The position numbers were made by a program, and so were the translations under genes. Positions 27,215 through 36,928 of a stretch of 64,000 bases of DNA are shown in pieces. Under the pieces are notes generated by a model. The model was not told where the DNA came from. It saw only the letters and a program-made list of their open reading frames with translations, and ran no database searches. Numbering within the stretch: the first letter of the stretch is position 1; the number at the start of each line of letters is the position of its first letter. This stretch comes from Methylacidiphilum kamchatkense Kam1 (GTDB lineage Bacteria > Verrucomicrobiota > Verrucomicrobiia > Methylacidiphilales > Methylacidiphilaceae): contig NZ_CP037899.1 in the NCBI RefSeq assembly GCF_007475525.1, positions 1,674,001-1,738,000 of the forward strand. The letters run 5' to 3'.

Positions 27215-27655
27215 TTACCATTTCTTATAGGGAAGGAACTTTCCATTCAGTATGAGTTTTATCCGCGGTCCAGCAGAAGACTCAACTTTTTCTAAGGAAA
27301 TTTCCATGTCAACAGCACTCATGATGCCATCTCCAAATTTTTCCCAAATGAGTTCTCGAATAGCTTCACCATATACTCCAAAAGCTTCATAAAAACGATA
27401 AAGGACTGGATCATTGGGTATTTGTTTGTCCCAACTTCTATCAACTGGTTTCTGTAAGTATTCGGAAATTTCAGGCTCTAGAGCTAGAACATTGCATAAG
27501 CAATCTGCTTGTTCTTTTTTGGGAACAGCTTTCCCAAGACAAACGGCAACCAAAAACACTTCTGAGATTCCTGTTTGTTTAGAAAGTTCTTCCCACGAAA
27601 GCTTTTTTTTCTCTTTTGCTGCTAATATTTTCTCTCTGATCCAATCTCGATTCAT
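27215..27655 (-). CDS. cynS: Cyanate hydratase (cyanase)
   Basis: An intact 146-residue protein, the normal cyanase length. The N-terminal half is the helix-turn-helix-like domain (KKKLSWEELSKQTGISEVFL). The C-terminal half holds the catalytic residues: YRFYE (Arg87, Glu90) and FGDGIMSAVDMEI (Ser113), equivalent to Arg96, Glu99 and Ser122 of E. coli CynS. The end KLILNGKFLPYKKW matches the family. It converts cyanate plus bicarbonate to ammonia and CO2 as a decamer in the cytoplasm, detoxifying cyanate and supplying nitrogen. No carbonic anhydrase or cyn transporter is adjacent. Convergent to the amidase gene. Confidence 0.95.
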   Translation of the reverse strand: MNRDWIREKILAAKEKKKLSWEELSKQTGISEVFLVAVCLGKAVPKKEQADCLCNVLALEPEISEYLQKPVDRSWDKQIPNDPVLYRFYEAFGVYGEAIRELIWEKFGDGIMSAVDMEISLEKVESSAGPRIKLILNGKFLPYKKW

Positions 27656-27833
27656 AAAAAACCCTTCTTACTACTTTTTTCTGTTTTATCTTCTGTATCC
27701 ATTAGATGGTGTCAAAACCTTAAAAAAGACCTGTCCTCTTTTCAGCTACTTGAAATTAAAAATCATTTCTCTCCTTTAGAATCTCTAAAACTCCATATCC
27801 TTCAAGATCTTCCATTGCAAAGCAAAAATTAAT

Positions 27834-28817
27834 TTATTGACCAAAAGAAGAAGCGTTCTGTTCTTTGCCCTTTGGTACCAAAATAAAATGACTTTCAATA
27901 ATCTTAGTAATCAAATCATGCAATTGTTCGTCGGTCTTATGTGTAGAACCAAGCTTTTCAGCTTCCGCAAAGAGCTCTTCTGCCAGTTTTTTCCCTTCCC
28001 CTTTTCCCTTATATTTTATTTCTTGATACTTACCTAATATCTGTTCCCACACAGTTCTAACACTACTCCAAAACTTTTCTGTTTTTTTCATATAAGAAAG
28101 AGCGGCAGAGAAGTCTAACTTGTTTTCTGAACGATATGAAATTATTCCTAGTTCCTTAACAAGTGCATAATTATTCGATGGTCCCTTTATCCACTTTTCG
28201 TTATCCTCTTGAATAAGCCAGCCACCTTGAAAAACAATCTGGTGCATGACCGATTCCATCACATTATAGTCAGATCGCCTTGATAATTCTCTTCGAGGCA
28301 GCGGTCTCACCAACTTGTTTGATATCCATTCCGAATAACTCTCTGTATGGTTCCAATGGCCATAACCAGCATATCGCGGAGAATCATCAACACTCCAGAC
28401 AGTTTGCGTCCAACAATCTTTCACCTCCTGTGGATTAAGGTTTACTGTCTTCCAACTGTTACTGCCTGTATATACCCAAAAAGCCTCTCTTTCATAATCC
28501 CAATCCTGCCTCCAATGCTTAATGACTCTATGGCTAGAATCAACCAGTAAATGTTGTAGGCTAATATGCTTAGGCTTCTCTTCAATAACGATTACTTTTT
28601 CATACCCTTTGATATCGTATGGAGGATGAAGGGTATAGCCTGGATGTAATGGATAAAGCTCGTTAAATCGATAGCTGACTTTCCAATTTCCAGCCATAGA
28701 AAGTATGGCTTTTCGATCAGTAGCAAGTCTCTCCTCTGTAGAGAGTCCAAAGGCAATTACTACCGAGAAGGCCACAATGCCAAGGAGAGTAACAAGTAAA
28801 AAAAACCATTTTTGCAT
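27834..28817 (-). CDS. DUF6607-like secreted or membrane-anchored protein
   Basis: I take ATG 28,817 as start (MQKWFFLLVTLLGIVAFSV, a signal peptide or anchor) rather than a TTG at 28,835. Mature residues show the conserved pattern of DUF6607: MAGNWKVSYRFNELYP, an ISLQHLLV..HRVIKHWRQDWDYE segment, WTQTVWSVDDSPRYAGYGHW and PLPRRELSRRSDYNVME. The family is of unknown function and is usually predicted to be exported. The C-terminus is a lysine/glutamate-rich helical tail with no motif I know. Family identification is from remembered sequence pattern. Confidence 0.72.
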   Translation of the reverse strand: MQKWFFLLVTLLGIVAFSVVIAFGLSTEERLATDRKAILSMAGNWKVSYRFNELYPLHPGYTLHPPYDIKGYEKVIVIEEKPKHISLQHLLVDSSHRVIKHWRQDWDYEREAFWVYTGSNSWKTVNLNPQEVKDCWTQTVWSVDDSPRYAGYGHWNHTESYSEWISNKLVRPLPRRELSRRSDYNVMESVMHQIVFQGGWLIQEDNEKWIKGPSNNYALVKELGIISYRSENKLDFSAALSYMKKTEKFWSSVRTVWEQILGKYQEIKYKGKGEGKKLAEELFAEAEKLGSTHKTDEQLHDLITKIIESHFILVPKGKEQNASSFGQ

Positions 28818-28835
28818 AAGGAATGATAACACCAA

Positions 28836-29232
28836 ATCTTATGGATTATCCAAGGATAGAATTATCTTTAGATTTTTTACTCAATCCATTCACACTGTTA
28901 TTGTTCCTCATTCAGAATAAAAAACTCTTATTCCAAAAACTCTTTCCTAAAGGCTTGCTAGATAGAACCCGTCTTAGACTATGGATTGATCACGCATTCA
29001 CTGCATTTCTTCTCCCTTGCTAAAAACAAAGCCCTAGTGAAGCAAATCGCTCTTATTTTTTCCTTCAGCTATCCTAATACACCTTCGTTTGGACATTGGA
29101 TAAAAAGAACTTTACTGGCAATTAAGCTAAGCAAAAAACTTAATTCTTTTTTTTAATCACTTGTTCGAGTGTTTCAAAGAACAACTAAAACCCTTTTGAA
29201 AAAGTCTTTTTTGTTCAATATCTTAGAAGCAT
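28836..29232. other. Intergenic stretch, nothing recognisable
   Basis: About 400 bases between divergent genes, AT-rich. A 66-codon plus frame at 28,823-29,023 has no features of a real gene. Promoters of both neighbours are presumably here. Confidence 0.4.
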
Positions 29233-30153
29233 ATGAAGGATATTCCAACCAGTGTAATAAGGTTCTATGGAGAGCCCAAATATGCATTAGAAGTCGTAGA
29301 AAAAAAGGAGATAACCTTTATACACAACTATTTAATGAACGATCCATTTGATCCCTATTTAGTTTTTGAAACAGACTTTGAAAAAAATTACCAAGCTCTA
29401 CTCCAGCATGTCAGAGCACAACATCCTGAAGACATAGATTGGTTTTCGCGTTGTATTCTAGAAAGCAATTGGCAACGTTTTCTAAACGAAATAGATGAAT
29501 TCCTTTTATCCCTAAAAAGGCAGCTATTCCTTTTTTCTACTAGTGCAGAAAAAGATGGAGTTCGTCCAGTAGATAATTTGTACATGTGGGGACATTATGG
29601 AAGAGGCCATCGGGGTGTCGCTATCGAATTTAATACCGATCCATTAGAAAAAGACGTAAAAAAATTGCACACGCAATATACAGGTACTCCCATCAATTTA
29701 TCTTGCTGGGTTCAAATAGACTACGTAGATGATATGAGTCTCATAACCGCTGAGATGTTCTACCAGTTTTACAGACAAGAACATCAGATTAATAGTGGGT
29801 GGCAACAAGAACGACAAGAAACAGAACTAGATAGGCATTATAAGAAAATGGAAAAGGCAAAATCAAAAGTTTGGGAAAAAGAAAACGAATGGAGAATAAG
29901 GTGGAGTGGAAACGATCCAGGAACTAATTTCGCAGCAGCTGATATTGCTAGGTTAACACAAGAACAAATACAAAAATGGTTCCTTGTGAAATGTCCGATT
30001 ACCCAATCGTCTATAAAAGCTATTTATCTTGGATTAGGATTAAATCAGGATATTGCTGAACAAATAAAAGAAAGGACACGATCCAATTTCCCAGATGCAA
30101 GAATATATACGGCAAAAAAAGAACATGGAAGATTCGGTTTGGAATTTCAATAA
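29233..30153 (+). CDS. DUF2971 domain protein
   Basis: An intact 306-residue protein. The diagnostic stretch is NLYMWGHYGRGHRGVAIEFN (residues about 116-135), equivalent to the LWSHYA..H.GVCIEF core of DUF2971, preceded by LFLFSTSAEKDGVRPVD and followed by a VWEKENEWRI segment with the family's conserved Trp/Glu. The function of the family is unknown; members are frequent in accessory and defence-rich regions. The protein is charged, soluble and has no signal peptide. It is alone on its strand. Confidence 0.78.
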   Translation: MKDIPTSVIRFYGEPKYALEVVEKKEITFIHNYLMNDPFDPYLVFETDFEKNYQALLQHVRAQHPEDIDWFSRCILESNWQRFLNEIDEFLLSLKRQLFLFSTSAEKDGVRPVDNLYMWGHYGRGHRGVAIEFNTDPLEKDVKKLHTQYTGTPINLSCWVQIDYVDDMSLITAEMFYQFYRQEHQINSGWQQERQETELDRHYKKMEKAKSKVWEKENEWRIRWSGNDPGTNFAAADIARLTQEQIQKWFLVKCPITQSSIKAIYLGLGLNQDIAEQIKERTRSNFPDARIYTAKKEHGRFGLEFQ

Positions 30154-30192
30154 GTTAAAGATTAAAAAATGTTCTCTTCATAAAAGACCCAT

Positions 30193-30560
30193 TCAAGTTT
30201 TTTGGTTTCTGCACAACCAAAACTGTTGAAACCGTTTTTTTCCTTCTCCTGCTCTAAAAAGAACTGGTGCATCTAGCTTTCTATTACCAATCCTTTTCCA
30301 CTTCCCTAGAGTCCTTGGTTCGGACTTAATCCTTAAAAGGTTATGGCTTTTACTGAACCCTTCCAAAAGTTTTTGACCAACTTCGATAATCAAGAAGCTT
30401 CCTGAAGGATGTGTTTCCACACAAATATAGGTAGCAAGAAGAAGGGAACTTCTGTAAGAAGCCAGAAGAAAAAATTTCTGCTCCCTCAATATCGCACACA
30501 ACAAAGGTGTTTTCCCCAGCTAATTTGTTTAGGGTCCTATTTTTCCAGCACACAGCAAAA
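30193..30560 (-). pseudogene. Remnant of an FkbM-like methyltransferase-type protein
   Basis: Minus strand. One frame gives LNKLAGENTFVVCDIEGAEI (about 30,520-30,460), reminiscent of the DVEGAE motif of FkbM-like enzymes. The continuation is in another frame: LLATYICVETHPS, then LLEGFSKSHNLLRIKSEPRT and a basic tail ending in RNQKT at 30,193. A single indel near 30,440 joins them; no good start remains upstream. It is best seen as the C-terminal part of a dead methyltransferase-like gene. The family assignment is tentative. Confidence 0.42.
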
Positions 30561-31354
30561 CAGATTATTCAATAGATTATTCATCATACTTGGCTACCGC
30601 AATTAGAGACCATATAAACCCAATAAAAAAATAAACTACAATCACCAAAGAGAAGATTCATAGGTCATAGAAAATGAGGATAACTCATTTTATTCTCAAA
30701 CTTTAACCTCCTCTTTCTTATGATTCCTTTGATAAAACAAATCTACCCTCCTGATAAGGTAGTAAACCGGGATAAACCAGTCCGATCCAGCTGATTAATA
30801 CCCCAACTCTAGCTTTTCAATGTCTTAGTTTGCAATATATTGTTGCTGGATTGCGACACGGAGGCGCAAAATGCTTCCTTGCTTATTCCTGTACAGAGAT
30901 GGATTGAGCTTTTCTAAATTAAAAATAATTCTTCCAGACCTTTTTGATCTAAGGCTTTAAAAGATAGATATAGAATACCAAAAGACAAAATGAGCTATTG
31001 ATAAACAAATTTTTCTTTCAAATCTCGGGCTATTTAACCACTTTCATGCACCACGAAACTTTTCTAAAAGAAGAAAATAGGATCACCCAAACCTTTAACT
31101 ATCTGAAGAAACCTCCTGCTTAGTCTTAAGAGAGCCTCTCTCTAAGAGACTTTCTTAGGATATATGAGGTTTAAGTAAAGAAAAGATGATGGCTGAAGAG
31201 AAGGAACACCTCTCAAAGAGTTAAGCTTTAAAGATTCTCTCTAACGGAATAGAACCCTAAGTAGTGGTGTACTGGTAAAAACCGTTCTCTCAAAAGAAAG
31301 GTACTAGCTCTTTTCTATTTTTTTTACTATTTTTCTCTCATTTAAGTTTAAAAA
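30561..31354. other. Long gene-free stretch
   Basis: About 790 bases without a credible reading frame on either strand, and with no tRNA or recognisable riboswitch. It may contain debris of the gene whose remnant lies at 30,193-30,560, and the promoter for the operon that starts at 31,355. Confidence 0.4.
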
Positions 31355-33132
31355 ATGGAGAAATTGATTTTGCAATTGTTTGGTCGACTTCCTTTTGCCT
31401 ACTTCCTATTAGTTCTTTTCCCTTTTTTTAGCGCAGGGCATCTATCCTCCTTGTTTGCCTACGGTAGTAATCTTTTTTTTTCAACAAGCCTCCAACCCAA
31501 AACAAGTTCCTCTTCCACTCAACACTCCCCTTAGCACCAACCGAAGCAGAGGATCAGCCGCTTTTTTTGCAAGAAGAAGGCTTAACTTCGCATGGCAAAA
31601 AACACTGGTATGACTATCTCATTGAAGCTGATCCTGGTGCCTGCAAAATCCAAATTGCTCCAGACTACGAGCAGAACGCTCCTCAGACAATTGCCGTCTT
31701 GCCTTTCCTTGAAAAAGGAAGCGGGAAATTTTCTATCAATGGGGTTAAAATAGATAATAGGGATAAGGACAAATTAGAAAGCTGGAGATGGACTATTGCT
31801 CAAAGAGTAAGAAGAGTGTTTTATGGGTTTCTTGCCTCAAGGGAATTTGAGGTCGTTCCCCTATCTAAAATTGACCACGTACTTCAGACAAAAAACATTA
31901 GGACGGAAGTCTCTCTTCAATCCATCAAGCCTGAAGTCCTTGGTAAGTGGCTGGGAGCCGATGCGCTAGTCTATGGAGAAGTCTTTCCATATCAGAGATT
32001 TTATATGGTCATGGGTAGTGGCATTCGGGTTGTACTTTCCATACAGATCATTTCTTCAAAGACAGGGAAAGTCCTTTTTAGCGGCCGTGTCAATAGAAAC
32101 CTCTTAGATATTAACCCTAGGTTTGATCCTGTGGACATAGGCATCTCTTCTGTTTTGACCTTAACAAGCTTAAGAGACATCAACTTAAAAAGAGCTGAAG
32201 ATGAAGCTTGTCGAGAGCTTGTCTTAAGAATTCCCCTCTCTCCAAGAAAGGCCTATCCAGTCTTTGGAGATGCTACTGAGTCTGCTCCTAAAGCTATCCC
32301 CTCCAAAGCACCCGATACTCCTATCGAGGCCTCTCTTTCCACTAGCCTTTCAGAAAGGGATTTTATAAAACCTCCCAAAGCCTGGGCAGCCAATGAAAAA
32401 AAGCTAGAGCCTCAACGATTTTTCCTAGAGGAAAAACAATTTGTCGCTCATAGTAAGAAAAAAACCATGGATTATGTCCTTGAAATGGATCCTTCTCGGT
32501 TCCAGCGTATTGTTTCTCCCCTGCTAGCAATAGAACAACCTAAAACATTTGCGCTGCTGCCATTCGTTGAAGAGGCAACCAAAGGCAAATTCATTCTTAA
32601 TGGCATTCCCTTGTCTTTTCGATCCAAAGAAAAAAGAGAACAGCTTCGCTGGACGATCGCGAATCGTTTACGGAGGGGAGTAGCCTGTTATCTTGCCCAG
32701 AGAGACTTAGCCATTCAAAGTATTGAACTAACGGATTCTATTTTAAAAGCTCATGGATGGAAAAAGCTTTCTGATATGCTAGCAACCGATCCCATTACGA
32801 TTGGAGACTGGCTTGGAGTCGATTGTGTTATTTATGGAAAGGTTTCCTCAATGATGTCGATTTATTCTTTAATGTATGCCGCATGTAGGGTTGGGCTTTC
32901 CGTACAGTTTGTCTCTACTAAATCTTCCAAAACCTTAGTGGAGGTATCTGGAAGCCGTACGGAATCCTCTTTTGCCCCAGCATTTGATCCTCTCGACATT
33001 GCTATTTCTTCTCTTACCACAGCTCTTTTAATCAGGGATGTGACCTTTCGAAGAGCAGAAGATGAAGTATGCCGAGAAATCGCTGCTCGTCTCCCCTCCT
33101 CCATGTCACAAAAGACGGTGGGTACCAACTAA
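31355..33132 (+). CDS. Tandem GNA1162-like (DUF799-type) exported protein, frame break in a T9 run
   Basis: ATG 31,355 opens a signal-peptide-like start (MEKLILQLFGRLPFAYFLLV, then LFPFFSAGH) in one frame. The rest of the protein is in another frame, joined at the T9 run 31,473-31,481, and the main frame then runs uninterrupted to 33,132. The body has two homologous halves of about 200 residues. Numbered from codon 31,567, the first begins at TIAVLPFLEKG (~41) and the second at TFALLPFVEEA (~326). Each is followed by an RWTIA.R.RR helix, a KWLGADALVYGEV or DWLGVDCVIYGKV strand, and a DIGISSVLT or DIAISSLTT repeat. This is the layout of GNA1162/DUF799 lipoprotein-family proteins, here duplicated. 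No lipobox cysteine is seen. A TPR gene follows after 9 bases. Confidence 0.6.
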
Positions 33133-33141
33133 TTCTGAAAA

Positions 33142-33993
33142 ATGCGTCTCCTATCCAATCACTTCATGAAACTTTTGCTGAAGCGTTATTATTTATGGCT
33201 TTTGTTTTTCTTTCCTATTCTAGAAGCAAGCCATGCCCAAAACCCAAAGACACAACAAGAAAGTTATTCTCAGCAGCCCAGCGATAATACTACCCCCATT
33301 TCCTTTTCCCAAAGCAAATTAAGACCATCCGATAAACCCTTAATCCTCAAAGGCAAGGCTTTCCAAGAAAAGCAGCTTCACTTCTTTACAAATGCAATCC
33401 AGTTAGAACAGCGAAAAGACTGGAAAGGTCTCCTGGTGTTTTCAAAACAATGGATTGCAGCTTTTCCTTCTGAAGCGGCCGCCTATTTTTTCCTTGGCAT
33501 TGCCTACGAAAACCTCGGTCATTATTCTCGGGCGATCGAAGCGTATAAAAAAGCGATCCATCTTAAAAAAGACTTTGCGAAGGCATGGTGTAATCTTGGA
33601 ACTTGTTATGCCTATGTAGGACAGTATGCAGAAGCAACCGAAGCTTTCAAGCATGCCTTAGCAGGTCAACCAGATTTAGCAAAGGCTTGGTCCAATTTAG
33701 GGGCTTGCTATATTGAACTAGGCCAGTATTCCCAGGCAATCAAAGCGTTAAAAAAAGCAATCAGACTTAAGCCAGAACTCGCTGAATCCTGGTGTAATCT
33801 TGGAACCGCCTATGGAGAAAAGAAAGACTATCACAAAGCCATTGAATCTTTGCGCAAAGCTATTGAGCTTAGACCTGATTATATGGAAGCCTGGTGGAAC
33901 TTAGCAAAAATTTATGAAAAAACCAAGAACGTAGCAGAAAAGACGAAAGCTGAACAGAAAATTAAAGAAATAGCGCATCAAAAGGCAAAATAA
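33142..33993 (+). CDS. Exported TPR-repeat protein
   Basis: 283 residues from 33,142; ATG 33,166 (MKLLLKRYYLWLLFFFPILE) gives the cleaner signal peptide and may be the true start. After a Ser/Gln-rich linker come about five tetratricopeptide repeats (from about residue 110 to 270), with the typical AW.NLG..Y...G.Y..AI...KKAI.L.P consensus, for example AWSNLGACYIELGQYSQAIK. It is a protein-protein interaction scaffold in the periplasm. It starts 9 bases after the tandem GNA1162-like gene, so the two probably work together at the envelope. Confidence 0.85.
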   Translation: MRLLSNHFMKLLLKRYYLWLLFFFPILEASHAQNPKTQQESYSQQPSDNTTPISFSQSKLRPSDKPLILKGKAFQEKQLHFFTNAIQLEQRKDWKGLLVFSKQWIAAFPSEAAAYFFLGIAYENLGHYSRAIEAYKKAIHLKKDFAKAWCNLGTCYAYVGQYAEATEAFKHALAGQPDLAKAWSNLGACYIELGQYSQAIKALKKAIRLKPELAESWCNLGTAYGEKKDYHKAIESLRKAIELRPDYMEAWWNLAKIYEKTKNVAEKTKAEQKIKEIAHQKAK

Positions 33994-34046
33994 CTAAAAA
34001 ACCTTTTTACTCCTAAAACGAGACTGAGTAAGAAGCTTCACTACAA

Positions 34047-34307
34047 TTACTTTTTTGTTTTCCTAGAACGAGGTTTAGTCTTCTGAATATTTTTCTCGTT
34101 TTTACTTTTTCCATAAACGACTTCTTTGAGTTCTCCAATCGTGACTTTACCAACAGGCACATGTTGATCTTCAACTAGTTCTTGACCACCTTTAATCGGT
34201 AAGATCGTCAGTCGATACCCTTTTGGTGTCTTTACAAGTACCGCTAATGCAGCGCTAGGAATGAGGATCAGAAGAAAAAAAGTCAATAATAGCACTTTGT
34301 TGTTCAC
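34047..34307 (-). CDS. Small exported basic protein, unknown function
   Basis: 86 residues: a clear signal peptide (VLLLTFFLLILIPSAALA, about residues 5-22), a short mature region with VLVKTPKGYRLTILPIKGG and VPVGKVTIGELKEVVYGK, and a strongly basic tail (KTKPRSRKTKK). I do not recognise a family. The basic tail might bind nucleic acid or anionic envelope polymer. It is convergent to the TPR gene. Confidence 0.6.
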   Translation of the reverse strand: MNNKVLLLTFFLLILIPSAALAVLVKTPKGYRLTILPIKGGQELVEDQHVPVGKVTIGELKEVVYGKSKNEKNIQKTKPRSRKTKK

Positions 34308-34418
34308 TTATCTTTAAAATATAGTGATTAAATTGTTAAATAATAGATCCATTTTTTTTAATCGGATCATTTTTCTAAAATATCTAGACGGACCAATGTT
34401 TATCGCCTATTGGGAAGC

Positions 34419-34943
34419 TTACGTTTCTTCTTGAGCAGGATAGGTCACTATTCCATTTTTTATCTGACACCATGGAGTCAGCACATGTTTTTTTTCCTTT
34501 CCTTTTGACAAGATATGAAAAACTTCTACTCCACGAAGCATGAGAGCATCTGCAATGAGAGAACGGTGACAGCGCCATGGGAGAGTTTCTGCGCACATAA
34601 GAGCTGCGTTCTTTTCTTTTCCTAGTTCAATGATTTGATCAAGAGCAGTTGAAAAATTTTCAGTTGCCATGTAATCAGCAAACCCTCTGAAACTCTCATT
34701 TTGCCATCCTTTGTTAGGAGAATCTTTTTTCGGATGCCTCAGTCCGCCAGCCTCCGGGAGATGAACATATAGGATGCCTTCTTTAGCAAGTGCCTCCGTA
34801 ATCGTTTCTTTATTAAATTGAGGATTATGCCGAGACCGAGGAATTGATCGGACGTCAATCAAAGCCTCTACATTCGCCTCTTTGAGCATGGAAATCAACT
34901 CCTCCAAGGATTTTGTTCCATGCCCAATACTTTTGATAATCAT
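34419..34943 (-). CDS. DUF488 family protein
   Basis: An intact 174-residue protein. SIGHGTKSLEELISMLK and LIDVRSIPRSRHNPQFN at the N-terminus, LPEAGGLRH in the middle, and the conserved C-x5-W-x-CHR motif (LMCAETLPWRCHRSLIADAL) identify DUF488. Members are cytoplasmic, of unknown biochemical role; the Cys/His/Arg motif suggests a metal or nucleotide-related site. It has no operon partner and is followed at distance by the small exported protein on the same strand. Confidence 0.88.
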   Translation of the reverse strand: MIIKSIGHGTKSLEELISMLKEANVEALIDVRSIPRSRHNPQFNKETITEALAKEGILYVHLPEAGGLRHPKKDSPNKGWQNESFRGFADYMATENFSTALDQIIELGKEKNAALMCAETLPWRCHRSLIADALMLRGVEVFHILSKGKEKKHVLTPWCQIKNGIVTYPAQEET

Positions 34944-35621
34944 CCTTCATAAAAATAACCAAAATATTCCTTGATAGAAGGAAAGTATTATTTGATGGAC
35001 GAGTAGTTTTTTGGCTTGCAGCTTTCCATTGCTTGAAATACTCCTTAGTAGCAATCTAAAGACAACAAACACAAGGTGTTTTTAGTTGCCAGGGGCTGAC
35101 TTGGGAAATGGCACATATTCTCTCCCTAGGAAAAGCCAATAGCTTTTTTAGCAAGTCTAGATATAGGAGTAGTGATAAAAGGTATTGATCGATTTCTTCC
35201 CATCATGATAAGCGCCTCCTTTAAACCGAGCTGATGATAAAAGTTTTAAGCTTTAAAAGGGATAGTCAGACCTCTCCAAGGACTCTTTCAGAGGAAGACC
35301 AACCAAAATGCATAAGATTCTGTAGAATGAACGGAAAGGAGCTTGCAAGGGAGAATCCCTCAAAGCATTTGCTCTGCTCCGATAGCCAGCCTACAGTAAG
35401 GCTATGAATTTCTGGTGTTTGAAGAAACAGTCTTTTAAAGTTCTTGAAAAAATCGACCGCAACCCTTTTTACCTTTATTCTAATTGAAGGATACTATTAT
35501 CTAATCCAAAAAAAATAACAGAAAGGGCTGTGTCCTCAAATGAGTCGATAGAAAAGGCATAGGATTTGCTTCATTGAAGAAGATTCTTCTTTGAGAAAAA
35601 CGAAGATAGCTAGAAAAAAAA
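34944..35621. other. Long upstream region of the pyrimidine operon
   Basis: About 680 bases without a credible gene. The promoter of preT and the rest of the operon must lie here. I could not find a convincing operator palindrome, riboswitch or terminator by eye. Confidence 0.4.
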
Positions 35622-36905
35622 ATGGAATTTTTAAAAGAATCCCTCCCTCCTCTATCCCTAAGCGAAGCTATAGGAGAAGCAAGCCGCTGTCTTTATTGCT
35701 GGAATCCTCCTTGCGTAACAGCTTGTCCAACGAGTATTGAAATTCCTAAGTTTATCAAGCGCATTGAAACGGGAGATATTAGGGGGGCTGCCGAAGTTAT
35801 TTTAAAAGCCAATGTTCTTGGTGGCACCTGTGGCAGAGTCTGTCCAGTAGAAGAGCTATGCGAAGGAGCTTGTGTCATCACCAAATTAAACAAGCCCTCT
35901 GTAGCTATTGGCAGGCTTCAGCGTTTTGCCATTGATCATTTCTGGGCTAAGCAGCAGCCTCCTTCACAATGGCACATCCAGAAAAAGAAAAAGGTTGCCA
36001 TCGTAGGATCTGGACCTGCAGGGCTTAGCTGTGCCGCTACATTAGCTCAGTTGGGGATAGAAGCAGTCATATTTGAAAAAAATCGACTCCCAGGAGGACT
36101 TTCCACCTACGTTATCCCATCTTTTCGCGAGCCAATTGAAGTGTCGCTCAAAGAGGTCGAAGCAGTAAAAAAACTTGGCATCACAATACACACAGAAAAG
36201 GAGCTTGGGAAAGACTTTTCCTTAGAAGAGCTCAGAACTGCTTATGATGCCGTGTTTTTGGCCATTGGCCTAGGTCAGAGTCCACAACTCCAGATCCCTG
36301 GAGAAGTATACTTTCTGGACAGCCTAGAATTTCTCTCTAAAGCAAAATTAGAGCCTTGGTCTTTGCCTGATGCCAACAATATTGTGATCATTGGCCTTGG
36401 GAATACGGCTATTGATTGTGCTCTCGTAGCAAAGAAGATAGCCAAGGAACAGGTCAGCATTCTTTATAGAAAAAGGCTTGAACAGTCTCGAGCTTATCCC
36501 AAAGAAATAGAAAAAGTGCTCAAAGAAGCCGTTCCCATCCAATTTTTAACCATGGTAAAAGAGGCAGTTGTAAAAGAAAACAAATTGGTTGGACTAAAAT
36601 GCCAGCGTGTCGATCCCCACAGCAGTCTGGATTCAGCAGAAAAAAAGGAACAAAACGGAATAGAATTTTTTTTACCCGCTCAATTGGTCATTCGTGCAAC
36701 CGGTCAACAAAAGCCCTTATGGATCACGACAATGGCCATTGAACTTGACAATGGTTTTATCAAAGTCAATGAAAAATATGAAACTACCCTTCCTAGGGTA
36801 TATGCTGGAGGGGACTGCATACGGAAAAAAGGAATGTTTTCGACCGTCCATGCTGTTGAAGATGGGAAAAAAGCCGCTTTCTCTATTGCTGCCTCTTTTT
36901 CCTAA
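35622..36905 (+). CDS. preT: Dihydropyrimidine dehydrogenase, NAD(P)H-binding subunit PreT
   Basis: 427 residues. The N-terminal Fe-S domain has the cysteine sets CLYCWNPPCVTACPTSIEIP and GTCGRVCPVEELCEGAC, as in the small subunit of glutamate synthase and in PreT. Then comes an FAD site (VAIVGSGPAGLSCAATLAQL, about residues 127-146), a second Rossmann fold for NAD(P)H (IVIIGLGNTAIDCALVAKK), and a C-terminal AGGDC FAD motif. It passes electrons from NADH to PreA for reduction of uracil or thymine to the dihydro base. It is the first gene of a four-gene operon; preA starts 23 bases after it. Confidence 0.92.
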   Translation: MEFLKESLPPLSLSEAIGEASRCLYCWNPPCVTACPTSIEIPKFIKRIETGDIRGAAEVILKANVLGGTCGRVCPVEELCEGACVITKLNKPSVAIGRLQRFAIDHFWAKQQPPSQWHIQKKKKVAIVGSGPAGLSCAATLAQLGIEAVIFEKNRLPGGLSTYVIPSFREPIEVSLKEVEAVKKLGITIHTEKELGKDFSLEELRTAYDAVFLAIGLGQSPQLQIPGEVYFLDSLEFLSKAKLEPWSLPDANNIVIIGLGNTAIDCALVAKKIAKEQVSILYRKRLEQSRAYPKEIEKVLKEAVPIQFLTMVKEAVVKENKLVGLKCQRVDPHSSLDSAEKKEQNGIEFFLPAQLVIRATGQQKPLWITTMAIELDNGFIKVNEKYETTLPRVYAGGDCIRKKGMFSTVHAVEDGKKAAFSIAASFS

Positions 36906-36928
36906 AGAACCGATCGATTGGGTTAGTT

